From an uncultured Collinsella sp. (GTDB taxonomy: Bacteria > Actinomycetota > Coriobacteriia > Coriobacteriales > Coriobacteriaceae): a stretch of 6,372 nucleotides of DNA. Under the pieces are notes generated by a model that searched no databases, was not told where the DNA came from, and saw nothing but the letters and a program-made list of their open reading frames with translations. The DNA is taken from positions 1 to 6,372 of the forward strand of contig CAAFOA010000435.1 in assembly GCA_900764415.1 (NCBI GenBank). Reading direction: 5' to 3'. Within the stretch, counting starts at the first letter, position 1. Every line of letters starts with the position of its first letter. This document shows, piece by piece, positions 6,071 to 6,372 of the stretch. The translations under genes were made by a program, and so were the position numbers.

Positions 6071-6142
6071 AAGAAGAGGGGCTTATTGGTGGCGGACCGA
6101 GGGGCTCGGCATGGGGCTTCTGCCGCGGCCGCTCTTAAGGCA

Positions 6143-6372
6143 TTACAGCTCGACGAGCTGGCCGGTCTCGGCGGCCTCCTTGATGGCGTTGAGAAGCGTG
6201 AGCGTCTTGACGTTATCGGCGGGGGTCACGACGGGCTCGACCTCGCGGCGGACGACCTTCACAAAGTGCTTGAGCTGCATCTTGTGCGGCAGTGCCGGGT
6301 CTACGGCCGGAATCTCCATCTGCAGCGGCTTGTGCCAGTTAGAGGCGCCGTCGTAGGAGAACTGGTGCAGGC
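6143..6372 (-). CDS. Gfo/Idh/MocA-family oxidoreductase, C-terminal fragment
   Basis: The frame enters at the right edge and ends at a TAA at 6143-6145, leaving 75 readable residues. The fragment includes LKHFVKVVRREVEPVVTP followed shortly by VKTLTLLNAIKEAAETGQLVEL at the end. This pattern (a helix with HF-x-x-V-x-R, then E-P-V-V/L, then K/R-TL-x-x-x-x-AI-x-x-A-x-x-TG-x-x-VEL) is typical of the extreme C-terminus of Gfo/Idh/MocA-family NAD(P)-dependent dehydrogenases, which act on sugars, inositols and related compounds. The NAD-binding Rossmann domain and catalytic residues lie outside the window, so the substrate cannot be guessed. An intrinsic terminator follows. The call is by C-terminal pattern only. 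Confidence 0.75.
   Translation of the reverse strand, partial: LHQFSYDGASNWHKPLQMEIPAVDPALPHKMQLKHFVKVVRREVEPVVTPADNVKTLTLLNAIKEAAETGQLVEL

Noticed and set aside
6097..6109. A small hairpin CCGAG-GGG-CTCGG near the oxidoreductase stop.
   Set aside because: Only 5 base pairs and no T-run; the stronger hairpin at 6039-6070 serves as the terminator.
5640..6356. A 238-codon plus-strand frame across the gap upstream of tex.
   Set aside because: It overlaps the starts and ends of two real minus-strand genes and passes through the palindrome and the terminator; no domain or ribosome binding site.
1..6372. CRISPR arrays, tRNA or rRNA genes, transposases and integrases.
   Set aside because: No regularly spaced direct repeats, no cloverleaf or rRNA-like segment, and no recombinase-like frame could be seen.

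Overview
The window comes from a GC-rich bacterial chromosome of ordinary housekeeping content. Strong G/C bias at third codon positions, the gene mix, and palindromic repeats packed between genes fit an actinobacterium of the Coriobacteriia, with Collinsella or a close relative my best guess. That placement is inference, because no rRNA or marker gene is present.

Layout, left to right. (1) Positions 1-1401, minus strand: the N-terminal 467 residues of an RlmKL-type 23S rRNA methyltransferase, running off the left edge just as its RlmK half begins. (2) Positions 1402-1476: a 75-base divergent promoter region with overlapping -10 boxes for the two strands. (3) Positions 1477-2304, plus strand: a Cof-type HAD-IIB phosphatase. 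(4) Positions 2305-2497: an AT-richer gap with a possible promoter. (5) Positions 2498-3202, plus strand: a small transaldolase-family enzyme. (6) Positions 3203-3583: a 381-base gap between convergent genes. It holds a 17-bp perfect hairpin, a second degenerate copy of the end of the transaldolase gene, and a roughly 216-base palindromic element that encloses a strong intrinsic terminator. (7) Positions 3584-5731, minus strand: the complete RNA-binding protein Tex. (8) Positions 5732-6142: a 411-base gap with a possible tex promoter, a second long imperfect palindrome (about 162 bases), and an intrinsic terminator facing the minus strand. (9) Positions 6143-6372, minus strand: the C-terminal end of a Gfo/Idh/MocA-family oxidoreductase.

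The genes do not form one pathway. Two act on translation or RNA (RlmKL, Tex) and three on small-molecule metabolism (HAD phosphatase, transaldolase, oxidoreductase). Each appears to have its own promoter or terminator, with no obvious operon.

I see no new defence or mobile system with coding genes. The points worth a second look are: the RlmL half of RlmKL has lost its recognisable SAM-binding and catalytic motifs; the 3' end of the transaldolase gene is duplicated with only synonymous changes across the repeat; and the two long gaps hold two different long palindromic elements that look like dispersed non-coding repeats.
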